Origin: Aquarana catesbeiana
Lineage: Eukaryota > Chordata > Amphibia > Anura > Ranidae
NCBI RefSeq assembly: GCF_042186555.1
Contig: NC_133327.1
Coordinates: 332,113,626 to 332,177,625 of the forward strand
Length of the DNA stretch: 64,000 bases
Direction: 5' to 3'
Position numbers and translations under genes: made by a program
In this document: piece after piece, positions 33,519 through 44,046 of the stretch
How positions within the stretch are numbered: position 1 is the first letter of the stretch
How the letters are laid out: every line of letters begins with the position of its first letter
The notes under the pieces: generated by a model
Seen by the model: the letters and a program-made list of their open reading frames with translations, nothing else
Told to the model about the DNA's origin: nothing
Database searches by the model: none

Positions 33519-33663
33519 CTGATGATTGACCAAGCATGCACTATGACTCGCATGCTTGGCCAATCACAGCGCCGTCTATACAGAGAGCCGTAATTGGCCA
33601 AAGCCAGGGTGGCTTTAGCCAATCATGGCTCAGGGGGTTTAGTACATGCCCCACACTATATAA
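33519..33663 (+). promoter_or_regulatory. hAT-C promoter: CCAAT boxes and TATA
   Basis: Four CCAAT-type elements in mixed orientation (ATTGAC at 33525, CCAAT at 33560, ATTGG at 33593, CCAAT at 33619) are followed by TATATAA at 33657-33663. The same arrangement occurs at the 5' end of hAT-B (40133 down to 39997) and in the duplicated copy at 41040-41170, so it is conserved in these elements. Confidence 0.65.
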
Positions 33664-33817
33664 GGCCACCTGCATGGCGGCCTTGTGTAGTGTGTTGCAG
33701 CGGCGGCAGAGAGATAGACAGAGAGACAGTGTCATTTGATTTAAGTTAGATAGAGTAGGCAGGCGAGTCAGTTAGCTGCGCTTACAGTGTATTGTGTACA
33801 TATATGCATCCTAGGTG

Positions 33818-33854
<37 letters not shown>
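33818..33854. repeat. (TA)n microsatellite
   Basis: About 18 TA dinucleotides in the hAT-C leader. Confidence 0.95.
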
Positions 33855-33859
<5 letters not shown>

Positions 33860-33904
33860 TGTATTCAGTTTAGCTAGATCCGTTCCTGTTATTCTCTTCC
33901 TACT

Positions 33905-34400
33905 GACAGGCAGGCAGGTGTTTTTACAGTATTTACAGCTACCTGAAGAAAATTGCTGGCGTTCTTCTGATCCTATTAGTCCTATTAGCTACAGTATTTA
34001 CAGTTAGTGTAGTGCGTCCCCTGCACAGTGTGCACCTAAAGCTACCTGAAGAAAATTGGTAGTGTTCTTCTGATCCTATTAGTACCGCAGGCAGCTGCAG
34101 TATTTACAGTGAGTGTAGTGCGTCCTCTGCACAGTGTGCACCTAAAGCTACCTGAAGAAAATTGGTGGTGTTCTTCTGATCCTATTAGTAACACAGGCAG
34201 CTGCAGTATTTACAGTTAATGTAGTGTGTCCTCTGCACAGTGTGCACCTAAAGCTACCTGAAGAAAATTGGTGGTGTTCTTCTGATCCTATTAGTACTGC
34301 AGGCAGTCAGCTGCAGTATTTACAGTTAGTGCACTGTGTCCTCTGCACAGTGTGCACCTAAAGCTACCTGAAGACAATTGCTGTTGTTCTCATACTAATA
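33905..34400 (+). repeat. Leader tandem array of hAT-C (about 105-bp units)
   Basis: Four to five units containing GCAGTATTTACAGTTAGTGTAGTG, TCCTCTGCACAGTGTGCACC and AAGCTACCTGAAGAAAATTG. The unit is unrelated to those in hAT-A and hAT-B. Confidence 0.85.
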
Positions 34401-34495
34401 ATACTACAGGCAGGCAGTTGATTCTGCTAGCTGCAGTATCAGTATATATATACATCCCAGCTTTGTGCAGCTACATCTCACTGCAGGCCATTAGT

Positions 34496-36210
34496 ATGTC
34501 TGGAAGGCCAAAAAGGAGAGACAGACAGTCACAAGCCAATAAAAGAGGGCAAGCAGGCTCTGTGTCTAGAGGCAACAGTGCTGGTCATGGAGATGGTGCA
34601 TCCTCATCAGCACGTGGCCGTGGGACACGCTTGTCCTTTTTTTTCGGCAGCTAGCCGTGTTGAGCTGCAACATGCCAAAGACTTGGTAGAGTGGATGACC
34701 AAGCCGTCCTCATCCTCCTCATCCTCCCTCACTCAGGCTCAGGGTTCTTTGTCTGGCTCAATGGCATCAGTCACTCCTTCCCTAGCCCCCTAATGTCCTC
34801 CTGAGGAGTCCCCTGAACTGTTTGACCACGGTGTTGGGAAGGATGGATGGAGGATGCCCAGCGTTTTCAAGGCTCTGATGATGGTACCCAGCTAGAGGAA
34901 GGCAGTAACGTGAGCCCAGAGAGAGGGGGTGCCCAAGAAGGACACTAATCTGGCAGTCATGTTCCCCCAGCTGCAGCATACTGCCAGCTTTGCTCCAGTG
35001 ATGAGGAGGGAGGGGATGATGAGGTCACTGACTCCACGTGGGTGCCTGATAGGAGAGAGGAGGAGGCGGAGGAGGAGGCACATCTCCAACGAGGCAGGAT
35101 GCCCTCCAGGGGCCAGCTTAAGGGCAGCACACCGACTGCATCACACCACAGAGCTCCGCATGTACAGGGCGCTGCTGTCTCTGCGCATTACTCCCAAAGT
35201 TCTTTGGTGTGGGCCTTTTTTGAGACGAGTGCATCAGATCCCACTGCTGCTATTTGCAACATATGTCTCAAGCGTATCTCGTGTGGCCAAAACATCACCC
35301 GCTTGGCCACCACATGCTTGACCAGACATATGTCAACCTGCCATGCACCTAAAGCGTACCTAAAAGACCCACATCAAAGAACAAAGTAGACCTCTCCTTG
35401 CTCCTCATGAGCTGGGATCTCCAACCCCACTATACCTTCAGTCCTCTCTGAAACCTGCACTGAGAGGAATGAAGGTGTAGAATTAGGTGTGTCACAGCCA
35501 AGTACTCGCGGGAAATCCGCTATCAGTACACCAACGTCAGATTGTACCAGGCAAATTTCCCTGCCCCAGCTGCTGCACCGCAGAAAGAAGTTCGCTTCCA
35601 GCCATCCACATGCCCAGCGGTTGAATGCTAGCTTGGCCAAATTGCTAGCACTTCAACTGCTGCCTTTTCAGTTGGTAGACTCTGCCCCCTTCCATGAGTT
35701 TGTGGAATGTGCGGTTCCTCAGTGGCAGGTTCGCAAACGCCACTTTCTCATGGAAGGCGATTCTGGTTCTCTACTGGCATGTGGAAGGCAATGTCTTGGC
35801 CTCTCTGGACAGGGCAGTCAGCGGTAAGGTGCTTATTACCGCTGACTCATGGTCCAGCAGGCATGGAGAGGGACGTTACCTATTTTTCACCGCACACTGG
35901 CTGATTCTTCTGGCAGCTGGGAAGGATGCAGAACAGGGTGCAGTAGCGTTGGAGGTTGTTCTGCCACCACACCTCCAAAATTCTACTAGCGGTGATTCTG
36001 CCACACCTCTCTCCTCCACCCCCTCCTCTTCTTCTTCCTCCATGGCCTCTTCCTATGCTGATTTGTCCTCCGAACCAGCGGTGCACCGTAGGTGTTCAAG
36101 GGGCTACGCAAGCACGCAGGCAAAAAGATGCCATGCAGTGCTTGAGCTGGTGTGCTTGGGGGACAGGAGCCACACTGGGGCAGAGATTCTGTCAGCTCTG
36201 CAGGGGCAGT
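34496..36210 (+). pseudogene. hAT-C transposase (N-terminal to catalytic domain), broken
   Basis: ATG at 34496 gives MSGRPKRRDRQSQANKRGQ; frameshifts lead to the zf-BED region (SLVWAFFETSASDPTAAICN, CLKRISCGQNITRLATTC, about 35200-35345), then the catalytic domain (DSAPFHEFVECAVPQW about 35675; EGNVLASLDRAVSGKVLITA, then DSWSSRHGEG about 35800-35870; CHAVLELVCLGDRSHT about 36130). Coding ends where an LTR begins at 36211; the downstream catalytic blocks and the dimerisation domain are not found in this copy. Confidence 0.85.
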
Positions 36211-37009
36211 GTCACGTACCTGAAGGGAGACTGAAATGACGAGGTCAGCCTTTCTTGCATCTCCAGTCCAGGTCCCACTGAGAGTGAAACAGAAGGAGCC
36301 AAGGAACAGGAGGCACACGAGTGCCTGCAGATGGAGACCTGGAATCCTGTAGCAGGAAGTCACAGCTGGTCACAGGACTGTGGTTGCAGAGCTGGAAGTT
36401 ACAGCTCGTCGGAGGACTGTAGTTGCAGAGCAGGAAGTCACAGCTGGTCACAGGACTGTACCTGCAGAGCAGGAAGTCACAGCTGGTCGCAGGACTGTAG
36501 TTGCAGGCACTCGGTTAGTTGTGCTTGGCTGAACTGGGCACCAGGGCAAGGTCACAGGGATAGCCGGGTTCATCAACAGGCAGGCAGCAGGGTACCGATA
36601 CATCAGGTAGAGGTGGGTCAGATGGGAAGCCGGGTTTGTCAACAGGCGGGCAGCAAGGTACCGGAACATCAGGCAGAGATGGGTCAGATGGGAAGCCGGG
36701 ATCAGGAACCAGAGATCAGGTAAAGCAGAGTTCAGAGCCTGGTAAACAGGAGCCAAGGTCAGCAACAGGAATCAGACAGAACAACACAGGTTTCAGAGTA
36801 ACGGGAACACAGCTAAAGACCAGTCAGCACCGATCAGTTGCTGGGGTCTCCTTTAAATAGGCCGACTGGCGCCAACTGGCGCTAAGGCGCGCTCCTGCGT
36901 GTGTATGCCGGGTGGCACACACGTGCATGCACACGAGCATCTGCGGTTTCCCGTGCATGCGCACATGCGCACCAGTGCGCACCATGCAATTTCTGCTGAT
37001 TTCCTTACA
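36211..37009 (-). mobile_element. LTR of a gypsy-like element inside hAT-C
   Basis: On the minus strand it begins TGTAAGGAAATCAGC and ends CAGGTACGTGACA. To its right the plus strand reads CCCCCCTTAAG, i.e. a minus-strand polypurine tract, then about 120 bp that may be internal sequence (37010-37133). It contains four tandem copies of a 30-35-bp unit with AGGAAGTCACAGCTGGTC(A/G)CAGGACTGT (36350-36510). No gag or pol, so it is a solo or nearly solo LTR. It lies in hAT-C, the fifth level of nesting counted from hAT-A. Confidence 0.6.
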
Positions 37010-37133
37010 TTTCCCCCCCTTAAGGGCAGCCTTAATGTGAGATCCCTTCAAGACGGCCTATGCTGATCCTGAGTGACTATCCTGTTATGCTGAGTCACAA
37101 TTCTCTTCCTCCTCAATTTTCATGCCGATAGCT

Positions 37134-37640
37134 TGTAAGAACATTTTTGGTTCTGGGCACCGCCACCAGTGGCCAAGACCCAATTTTTCTGCCCCTGTCT
37201 TAACAGGAGCATGTAATTACAATTTTTGATGCAATACTTTGCAGCAGGGTTCATTCCTACGCTCCAACTAGAGTATCTGTGAGGGGTTGCAGTGTTGTGG
37301 CACCAGTGCCTAAGGCCCAATTTTTCTGCCCCTGTTCAACAGGGACATGTAATTACAATTCTTAATATAATATTTCACAGCAGGGCCCATTCCTGCACCC
37401 TCCAAGAGTAACTGTGAGGGCTTACAGTGTTGTGGCAACACCACCACCACCAAAGGCCCAATTTTTCTACCACTGTTCAACAATGGCATGTAATTACAAT
37501 TCTTGATCTAATATTTCACAGCAGGGCCCATTCCTGCGCCCACCAAGAGTAACTGTGAGGGCTTACGGTGTTGTGGCAACACCAACGCCTAAGGCCCCAA
37601 TTTCTGCAGAGTATATAGGGCAGGCCCCTAATTTCAAGCA
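37134..37640. repeat. 3' tandem repeats of hAT-C (about 115-bp units)
   Basis: Four units with CCCAATTTTTCTGCCCCTGT and ATGTAATTACAATT..TGAT and GCAGGGCCCATTCCTGC, the reverse complement of the hAT-B array at 23985-24540. Confidence 0.8.
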
Positions 37641-38029
37641 TCCAACTTACAAACGACTCCTACTTGCAAACTGAAGGAGACAACAGGAAGTGAGATGAAA
37701 TCTACCCCTAGGAAGGGAAATAACGTGTCTCCTCTTCACTGATGCTTTATCACCAATCCTTGTTTCATTAAAAAACCCACATTTTCAAAAAACATTTGTC
37801 ATTGGGACAGAAAGTGAGGTTAAATCTTCTAAAGAGGTGCACAGACAGCAAAACAAATGTTATGTTTTGCAAAAAGCTTAAAAATAGATTTTTTTGGCTG
37901 GAGCTACAATTTAAAAATGTACCAGTACAAAATTACAAACAGATTCTACTTAACAACAAACCTACAGTCCCTGTCTTGTTTGCCTGTATACTGCTGTTCA
38001 GAGTTTATAAGGCCTGGGGGCCCCACACC
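37641..38029. other. Anonymous hAT-C interior
   Basis: No coding or structural signal seen beyond its position between the 3' tandem repeats and the conserved 3' end. Confidence 0.4.
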
Positions 38030-38576
38030 TTTCCTTTTTTTAATTTGGGTGCAGGGTTCCCCTTAATATCCATACAAGACCCAAAGGGCCTGGTAATGGA
38101 CTGGGGGGTGGGGGGTACAGAAGCCGTTTGTCTCACTGATTTTCATCCATATTGCCGGGACCCAACATTACATTAAAGCCGCAAACACTTTAAAAATGTC
38201 ATTTTGTGCAGGGACTGTTCTAAGCACAAGAAGCATGCACCACTTTACAGGCATACTATAGACACCCCCCAGGTATGATATATAAAGGAATATTTTGCTT
38301 TTTTTTCACTTTAAGCATCATTAAAATCACTGCTCCCGAAAAAACGTTCGTTTTTAAAACTTTTTTTTGCATTGATACATGTCCCCTGGGGCAGGACCCA
38401 GGTCCCCAAACCCTTTTTAGGACAATAACTTGCAAATTAGCCTTTAAAATTAGCACTTTTGATTTCGATCATTCGAGTCCCATAGACTTTAATGGGGTTC
38501 TAAAGTTCGCGCAAACTTTCGGTCCGTTCACGGGTTCTGGTGCGAACCGAACCAGGGGGTGTTCGGCTCATCCCTA

Positions 38577-39090
38577 GTGAGGAGTACAAAGACAAATGTG
38601 TCTTACCTACAGTCAAGCATGGTGGTGGGAGTGTCATGGTCTGGGGCTGCATGAGTGCTGCTGGCACTGAGGAGCTACAGTTTTTTGAGGGAACCATGAA
38701 TGCCAACATGCACTGTGACATACCGAAGCATAGCATGACCCCCGCCCTTTGGAGACTGGATTGCATGGCAGTATTCCAACATGATGATGACCCCAAACAC
38801 ACCTCCAAGATGACCACTGCCTTGCTAAAGAAACTGAGGGTAAAGGTGATGGACTGACCAAGCATGTCTCCAGACCTAAAGACCTAAACCCTATTAAGCA
38901 TCTGTGGGGCATACTCAAACGGAAGGTGAAGGAGCGCAAGGTCTCTAACATCCACCAGTTCTGTTATGTCATCATGGAGGAGTGGAAGAGGACTCCAGTG
39001 GCAACCTGTGAAGCTCTGGTGAACTCCATGCCCAATAGGGTTAAGGCAGTACTGGAAAATAATGGTGGCCACACAAAATATTGACACTTT
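38577..39090 (+). pseudogene. Tc1-like transposase, C-terminal part
   Basis: Resumes after hAT-C at the duplicated GTGAGGAG: EEYKDKCVLPTVKHGGGSVM, then MVWGCMSAAGT, the second catalytic Asp in FQHDDDPKHTSK, and the SPDL...IKHLWG region of the DD34E motif, where D (38856) is followed by a stop and a short duplicated AGACCTAA causes a frameshift. Ends NNGGHTKY at about 39084. Confidence 0.85.
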
Positions 39091-39300
39091 GGGCCCAATT
39101 TGGACATTTTCACTTAGGGGTGTACTCACTTTTATTATTTTTATTTTGAGGGGACAACAAATTTACACTGTTATACAAGCTGTACACTCACTACTTTACA
39201 TTGTAGCAAAGTGTAATTTCTTCAGTGTTGTCACATGAAAAGATATAATAAAATATTTACAAAAATGTGAGGGGTGTACTCACTTTTGTGATATACTGTA

Positions 39301-39302
39301 TA

Positions 39303-39342
<40 letters not shown>

Positions 39343-39383
39343 GCACTGTAGATATAGGCTACACTGGATGCAGAGTATATATA

Positions 39384-39456
<73 letters not shown>

Positions 39457-39500
39457 AGATATATATAGATATATAGATATATCTATATATATATATATTT
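39301..39500. repeat. (AT)n / (GATATA)n microsatellite
   Basis: Two AT runs separated by one leader unit (GCACTGTAGATATAGGCTACACTGGATGC), then GATATA variants. Lies at the right side of the Tc1-like element. Confidence 0.95.
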
Positions 39501-39772
39501 TTGGGGGTATTTATTATAGCAAAAAGTAAAAAATATTGAAATATTGCTTTTTTTTCCAATTGGCGGTCTTTTTTTGTTTATAGTGCAAAAAATAAAAACT
39601 GCAGAGGTGATCAAATACCACCAAAAGAAAGCTCTATTTGTGGGAAAAAAAGGACATCAATTTTGTTTGGGTACAACATCGCATGACTGTGCAATTGTCA
39701 GCTAAAATGACGCAGTGTTGAATCGCAAATAATGCTCTGGTCAGGGCCTTCTGGGCCTGTAGTGGCTAATAC
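39501..39772. mobile_element. piggyBac-type MITE, right half
   Basis: Shares TATTTATTATAGCAAAAAGT, GCAGAGGTGATCAAATACCACC and CTGTAGTGGCTAA with the copies at 21748-22612 and 45939-46861. The terminal TTAA has become CTAA. The left half is missing, replaced by microsatellite. Confidence 0.7.
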
Positions 39773-39996
39773 ACCGCTTGAAGTGTACTAAAGTGTATTA
39801 GAAAAAGTACACCACAGAATGCACTGTAGCTATAGGCTACACTGGATGAAGAGAATATATATATACACATACACACACACACACGAGACTGTATATATAT
39901 TAATACACTGCCTAAATATCGAGTAAACACTGAATATATAGTCTATGCTAAATACAGAGTATATATATACTACACACGGCCGCCGTGTAAGCAGCC

Positions 39997-40133
39997 TTAT
40001 ATAGTGTGGGGCTTGGACTTCGTCCCCCTGAGCCTGCCACAGGGGGACCCTGCCTTTGGCCAATTATGGCTCTCTTAGCAGAGCGAGCTGTGATTGGCCA
40101 AAGCTTGCAGGTAAGGTGCATGCTTTAGCCAAT
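39997..40133 (-). promoter_or_regulatory. hAT-B promoter: CCAAT boxes and TATA
   Basis: Minus-strand order: ATTGG (complement of CCAAT at 40129-40133), CCAAT (complement of 40093-40097), ATTGG (40060-40064), then TATATAA (complement of 39997-40003). Same layout as hAT-C. Confidence 0.6.
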
Positions 40134-40264
40134 CATCATACAGCAATGCACTGTGATCTCGCAGTGCATCATGGGGCGTTCTGTGGCGCTCAAATTTTCC
40201 GCAAACGCCCCATAATGTTCACTGTTCAGCGAACTCGAACATCGAGCTCATCTCTACTCACTAG

Positions 40265-40595
40265 TAGCAATGAACAGAGCCCTGTTCTATCTATCTGCAC
40301 TCCAAAATCACACTGCAAATGGCTCCTCTGGGAAGGAACCTTTTGTAGTTTTGGGTGGGTTTATGAGCAATGAGCCATGATTGGGCAAAGTCATCATGAC
40401 TTTCTGCAATTATGGCTCTGACAGTGCTCTGGTCCCTAATTGGGCAAAGCCTTCATTGCTCCAGTCAATCAAGGCTTAGAATGCAGTGTGCAGCACGCAT
40501 TGCATTGTGGGGCATTCGGAGGGCTGAACAAACGGTCAAACGCTCTGCCAATTTGGGTGTTTGCTGAACAGTTTGGCTCAAACTGTTCACCCAAC
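40265..40595 (-). mobile_element. 5' end of the outer hAT (hAT-A/D)
   Basis: Directly follows the right duplication of hAT-B and ends CTGTTCACCCAACACTAG, which resembles the hAT terminus CTAGTGTTGGGTGAAC read on the minus strand. Contains CCAAT-type motifs (ATTGGGCAAAG). Together with the array left of 22864 it is the leader of the element into which hAT-B inserted; linkage to the transposase at 14166-19690 is by position only. Confidence 0.55.
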
Positions 40596-41274
40596 ACTAG
40601 TTGGAGGCATTACTTTATGATATTATGAGCCAGTGGGTGGAATCATAAAGAAATCTCATTTTTTTCTTATGCATTCTAAGCCTTGATTGACTGGAGCAAT
40701 GAAGGCTTTGCCCAGGTATGGTCCAGAGCACTGTCAGAGCCATAATTGGAGAAAGTCATGATGACTTTGCCCAATCATGGCTCATTGCTCATAAACCCAC
40801 CCAAAACTACAAAAGGTTCCTTCCCAGAGGAGCCATTTGCAGTGTGATTTTGGAGTGCAGATAGATAGAACAGGGCTCTGTTACTAGTGAGTAGGGATGA
40901 GCTCGATGTTCGAGTCGAACACAAGTTCGACTTGAACATCGGGTGTTCGCTGTTTGCTGGGGTGTTTGCGGAAAATTTGAGTGCCACGGAACGCCCCATG
41001 ATGCACTGCGAGATCACAGTGCATTGCTGTATGATGATTGGCCAAAGCATGCACCTTACCTGCAAGCTTTGGCAAATCACAGCGGGCTCTGCTAAGAGAG
41101 CCATAATTGGCCAAAGGCAGGGTCCCCCTGTGGCACGCTCAGGGGGACTAAGTCCAAGCCCCACACTATATAAGGCTGCTTACTCGGCGGCCGTGTGTAG
41201 TGTTGTTGGCATGGACAGAGGGATAGCTTGATTTAGATTAAGCAGGCAGGTTATTCAGTAAGTGGCAGTGTATT

Positions 41275-41428
<154 letters not shown>

Positions 41429-41588
41429 TGTCAGTCTAGTGTGTGTAAGTACAGTTAAATCACACTTGTTTAATAATAATAAAAAAAGGTAAACAGAGTA
41501 AACGTAGTCAAAACATAGCCAGAGTTCAGGAACCAGAAAGGATAGTCAGACAAAACAAAATGCCAGGGAGCCAGAGATGAGCGTAGTA
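41429..41588 (-). mobile_element. 3' LTR remnant of the gypsy element
   Basis: Matches 45900-46975 (with the MITE removed) over TACAGTTAAA.CA.ACTTGTTTAA and AAACAGAGTAAAC.TAGTCAAAAC. It is cut off at 41588, next to the G-rich polypurine tract of the minus strand (CCTCCCCCTC at 41592-41605), so the first half of the LTR is gone. Confidence 0.75.
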
Positions 41589-41839
41589 TGACCCCTCCCC
41601 CTCGGAGGACCACCAGGCTTAACGGGAAAACATCTATGGAAATCACAGAGGAGGACAGGGGCATGTACGTCTGAGGATGAGACCCAAGAGCGTTTCTCCA
41701 GACCATACCCTTTCCAATGCACAGGGTATTGTATGCGCCCACGGAACCTACGGGAGTTAACAATGGACTATACTTCATACTCCTCATGGTTCTCAACCTG
41801 TACAGGGTAAGGACGAGGCACCGAGGTGTTAAAGCAGTT

Positions 41840-42480
41840 GCAGACCAAAGGTTTTAATCAGGAGACATGAAATACATTCGAGATACGCATATTAGAAGGA
41901 GGGTCTAATGCGTAAGCCACTGGGTTAATCCTGCGAAGAATACACAAAGGCCAAATAAACTGAGGTGCGAACTTCAGAGAGGGAACACAAAGTCGGAGGT
42001 TGCGAGATGACAGCCAGACCCTGTCCCCAACCTGGTAGAAAGGCGCAGGCAGGTGTCTGCAGTCAGCATGGAGTCTGTACCTATCATTAGCATGTTGCAA
42101 AGCCTCCTGGACTTGTGCCCAAGTGGAACAAAGACCACTGAGATGCTCCTCTAACGCAGAATACTCTGCAGAAGAGACGAGTCAGGCAACATGGAAGATT
42201 GAAAACCATAGTTCGCCATAAACGGGGACAATCAGGAAGCAGAATTCAAGGCACTATCGTGAGCAAACTACGCCCATGGTAAGAGGTCTGACCAGTTGTT
42301 ATGATGGTCAGAAATATAGCAAGTAGGAATTGCTCCAAGGACTGATTGGCTCATTCTTCTGCCCCATTAGACTGCAGGTGATATGCAGAGGAGAAAGCAA
42401 GCTGAATTCCCAACTGTGCACAAAAGGCTCGCCAGAACTGAGACACAAACTGACTACCCCTGTCCGAGACAATCACCTTG
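41840..42480 (-). pseudogene. gypsy integrase, C-terminal part
   Basis: Minus-strand frame 42100-41858 encodes FYQVGDRVWLSSRNLRLCVPS, then PVAYALDPPSNMRISNVFHVS, the GPY/F-type C-terminal region (GDRVWLS...IHNVFHVS) of vertebrate gypsy integrases. 42100-42480 aligns to the catalytic core on reading through several stops. In an active element this domain joins the DNA copy to the host chromosome. Confidence 0.8.
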
Positions 42481-42481
42481 G

Positions 42482-43109
42482 TTAGCCAATGTAAGCGAAA
42501 GATCTCCGGAGCAAAAATGGAAGCCAGTTCCTTAGATTGGGCAACTTCTTAAGTGGAATACAATGGGACATTTTCGAGGACCGGTCAACCACCATAAGGA
42601 TAACTGTGTTGCCCTGTGAGTTGGGTAACTCCACAACGAAACCCATAGGATAAGTGGGTCCAGGGCCTTTCTCCATTGGGTATGGGTTGTAGGAGGCCCA
42701 CTGGAAGGTGTTGTGGAGTCTTACTCTGAGCACACACGGAACAGGCAGCTACATCAGCACATAGACTAGGCCAACAGAATTGTTGGGAAATGGCCCAGAA
42801 GAGTTTATTCTTTCCAGGGTGGCCAGAAGCCTTGGAAGAATGGTAAGTCTGGATCACGGCAGTACAGAGACTCTCTGGGACAAAGCAGCGGTCATAAGGT
42901 TTCTCAGGAGGAGCATGGACCTGAGCAGCAAGAATTTTGTCATCCAAAAGAGAAGTGAGACTGGTGTGAACCGTAGCCAGAATACGATCAGGAGAAATCC
43001 CAGGAACCGACTCAGTTTTGGAAGTGGATGAAAATTGTTGTGACAAAGCATCAGCCCCTACATTCTTAGTACCGGGTAAGAATGAGACAATGTAGTTGAA
43101 ACTAGACAA
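42482..43109 (-). pseudogene. gypsy RNase H end and integrase zinc-binding domain
   Basis: The frame starts with NYIVSFLPGTKNVGADALSQ, the connection after RNase H, then an HHCC zinc-binding region (TYHSSKASGHPGKNKLFWAI and CADVAACSVCAQSKTPQ) and enters the integrase core (GERPWTHLSYGF). The adjacent frame carries VVDRSSKMSHCIPLKKLP. The frame is broken near 42590. Confidence 0.85.
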
Positions 43110-43455
43110 GAAAAGAGCCCATCACTCCCTTCTGAGAGAGAGGCGATTAGCCTCAGACAAGAATGTGAGATTCTTATGGTATGTAAGAATGAGATGTCTC
43201 CATTCTTTCAGGGCTAAAATGATCGCTAGGAGCTCTCTGTCACAAATCTAGTAATTGCACTCCACAGGTGACAAGTGGAGTGTCACGCAGCTGCAGCAGA
43301 ATCGAGCGCTTCGATACAAAGGCAGCATCAATGAACAAGCCTGCAGCCCCATAGTCTGTTAGAGCCTGTATCTCGATGGACGACTCAGCCCAAGAAAGGC
43401 TAACCGAAACCAGGGGCTTATGCTTCTGGATAACTGGGGACGAAACAATGCCACC
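43110..43455 (-). pseudogene. gypsy protease remnant fused to RNase H by RT deletion
   Basis: Minus-strand reading from 43455 gives a protease-like DYGAAGLFIDAAF segment (D-Y/S-G-A active-site motif) and QLRDTPLVTCG, then at about 43255 jumps to RELLAIILALKEW, the RNase H motif, followed by HLILTYHKNLTFL. The roughly 1 kb encoding the reverse transcriptase is absent. Confidence 0.7.
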
Positions 43456-44038
43456 TTAGGTCTGTCTGTGACAGGACCTCAAAGTTCGGGCGTTCCCTGG
43501 ATGGGTAGGACAAGCCTTCAAAAAGTGACCTGCTTGGTCACAATAAAGGCACAATCTCTCACTCCTCCTAAGGGTTCTCTCATCTGCAGAGATGCATGAA
43601 GCCCAAGTGCATGGGTTCATCTTCATAGACTGACTCGGTACCAGGAAGCATTGGAGGTGAGGGAGGTAAGGGTGGGACCGCAAAGTTCGGAGACAAATGT
43701 ACAGGAGGCTTCCACAAGCGCTCCTTAAAAGAAAATCTTTCTCTGAGTCTGGAATCAATGAGGATGGCAAACGTGATCAACTTCTCCAGCTCAGTGTGTA
43801 TATCTTGGGCTGCTATCTCATCCTTGATGGTATCCGAATGACCATGATTAAAAGCAGCCACGAGGGCCTCATTGTTTCAAGCAACCTCTGCTGCCAGAGT
43901 ACAGAATTCAATGGCGTAGTCGGCAACAGTTGTCATACTCTGTTTGATGGACCTGAAACACTTGGCAGCAGAAATGGAGCATTCAAGAATGTCAAATACC
44001 CACAAACTCAGGGTAACTCAAGACAACAGGTTTTTGCA
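43456..44038 (-). pseudogene. gypsy gag, C-terminal part with zinc knuckle
   Basis: Minus-strand frames give FNHGHSDTIKDEIAAQDIHT and EKLITFAILIDSRLRER (capsid end) followed by the nucleocapsid CCHC knuckle CLYCDQAGHFLKACP at about 43500-43545. Frameshifted between 43770 and 43861 frames. Upstream gag lies beyond the MITE, at 45454-45870. Confidence 0.8.
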
Positions 44039-44046
44039 TCTCCCAT

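Larger units (their letters stand above)
33363..38576 (+). mobile_element. hAT-C transposon
   Basis: 5214 bp, TAGGGATGAGC...GCTCATCCCTA, with the 8-bp duplication GTGAGGAG at 33355-33362 and 38577-38584, inside the Tc1-like transposase gene. In order: CCAAT/TATA leader (33500-33665), tandem array (33900-34390), transposase (34496-36210), an LTR insertion (about 36211-37009), 3' tandem repeats (37140-37640) and the 3' end (37960-38576), which is the sequence that forms the arms of the foldback at 14922. The transposase C-terminus is missing. Confidence 0.9.
32458..39300 (+). mobile_element. Tc1-like transposon split by hAT-C
   Basis: Inverted ends around TCACAAAAGTGAGTACACCCC (left about 32467; right complement about 39272-39293) with TA at both limits. 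A second inverted motif AAGTGAGTACACCCCTAAGT lies inside each end (32655, 39112). Without the 5.2-kb hAT-C insertion the element is about 1.62 kb, the usual Tc1 size. The transposase is in two pieces with stops, so it is dead. Confidence 0.85.
22872..40256 (-). mobile_element. hAT-B transposon (17.4 kb with nested inserts)
   Basis: Starts TAGGGATGAGCC and ends GAGCTCATCTCTA, with the 8-bp duplication CTCACTAG on both sides (22864-22871, 40257-40264), the hallmark of hAT insertion. The transposase runs on the minus strand: 5' end with TATA and CCAAT boxes at 40000-40140, leader array 31640-32440 and 39773-39970, coding fragments 31620 down to 24560, 3' tandem repeats 23985-24540. It contains a Harbinger MITE, an L1/Tx1-type LINE, a piggyBac-type MITE fragment and a Tc1-like element carrying hAT-C. 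About 4-5 kb remains after removing these. Confidence 0.85.
39973..41203. repeat. Inverted duplication across the hAT-B/outer-hAT junction
   Basis: 39973-40480 is repeated inverted at 40673-41203 with a unique spacer of about 190 bp. Both arms contain the hAT-B 5' end, the target duplication (CTCACTAG left, CTAGTGAG right) and about 215 bp of the outer hAT. The right arm therefore is not an independent insertion. The arms differ by scattered changes and a 6-bp indel beside the duplication. The right arm continues further into hAT leader sequence (to about 41275) than the left. Confidence 0.8.

Noticed and set aside
36331..36723. 130-codon ORF with SHSWSQDC repeats
   Set aside because: It is produced by four tandem copies of a short unit within an LTR.
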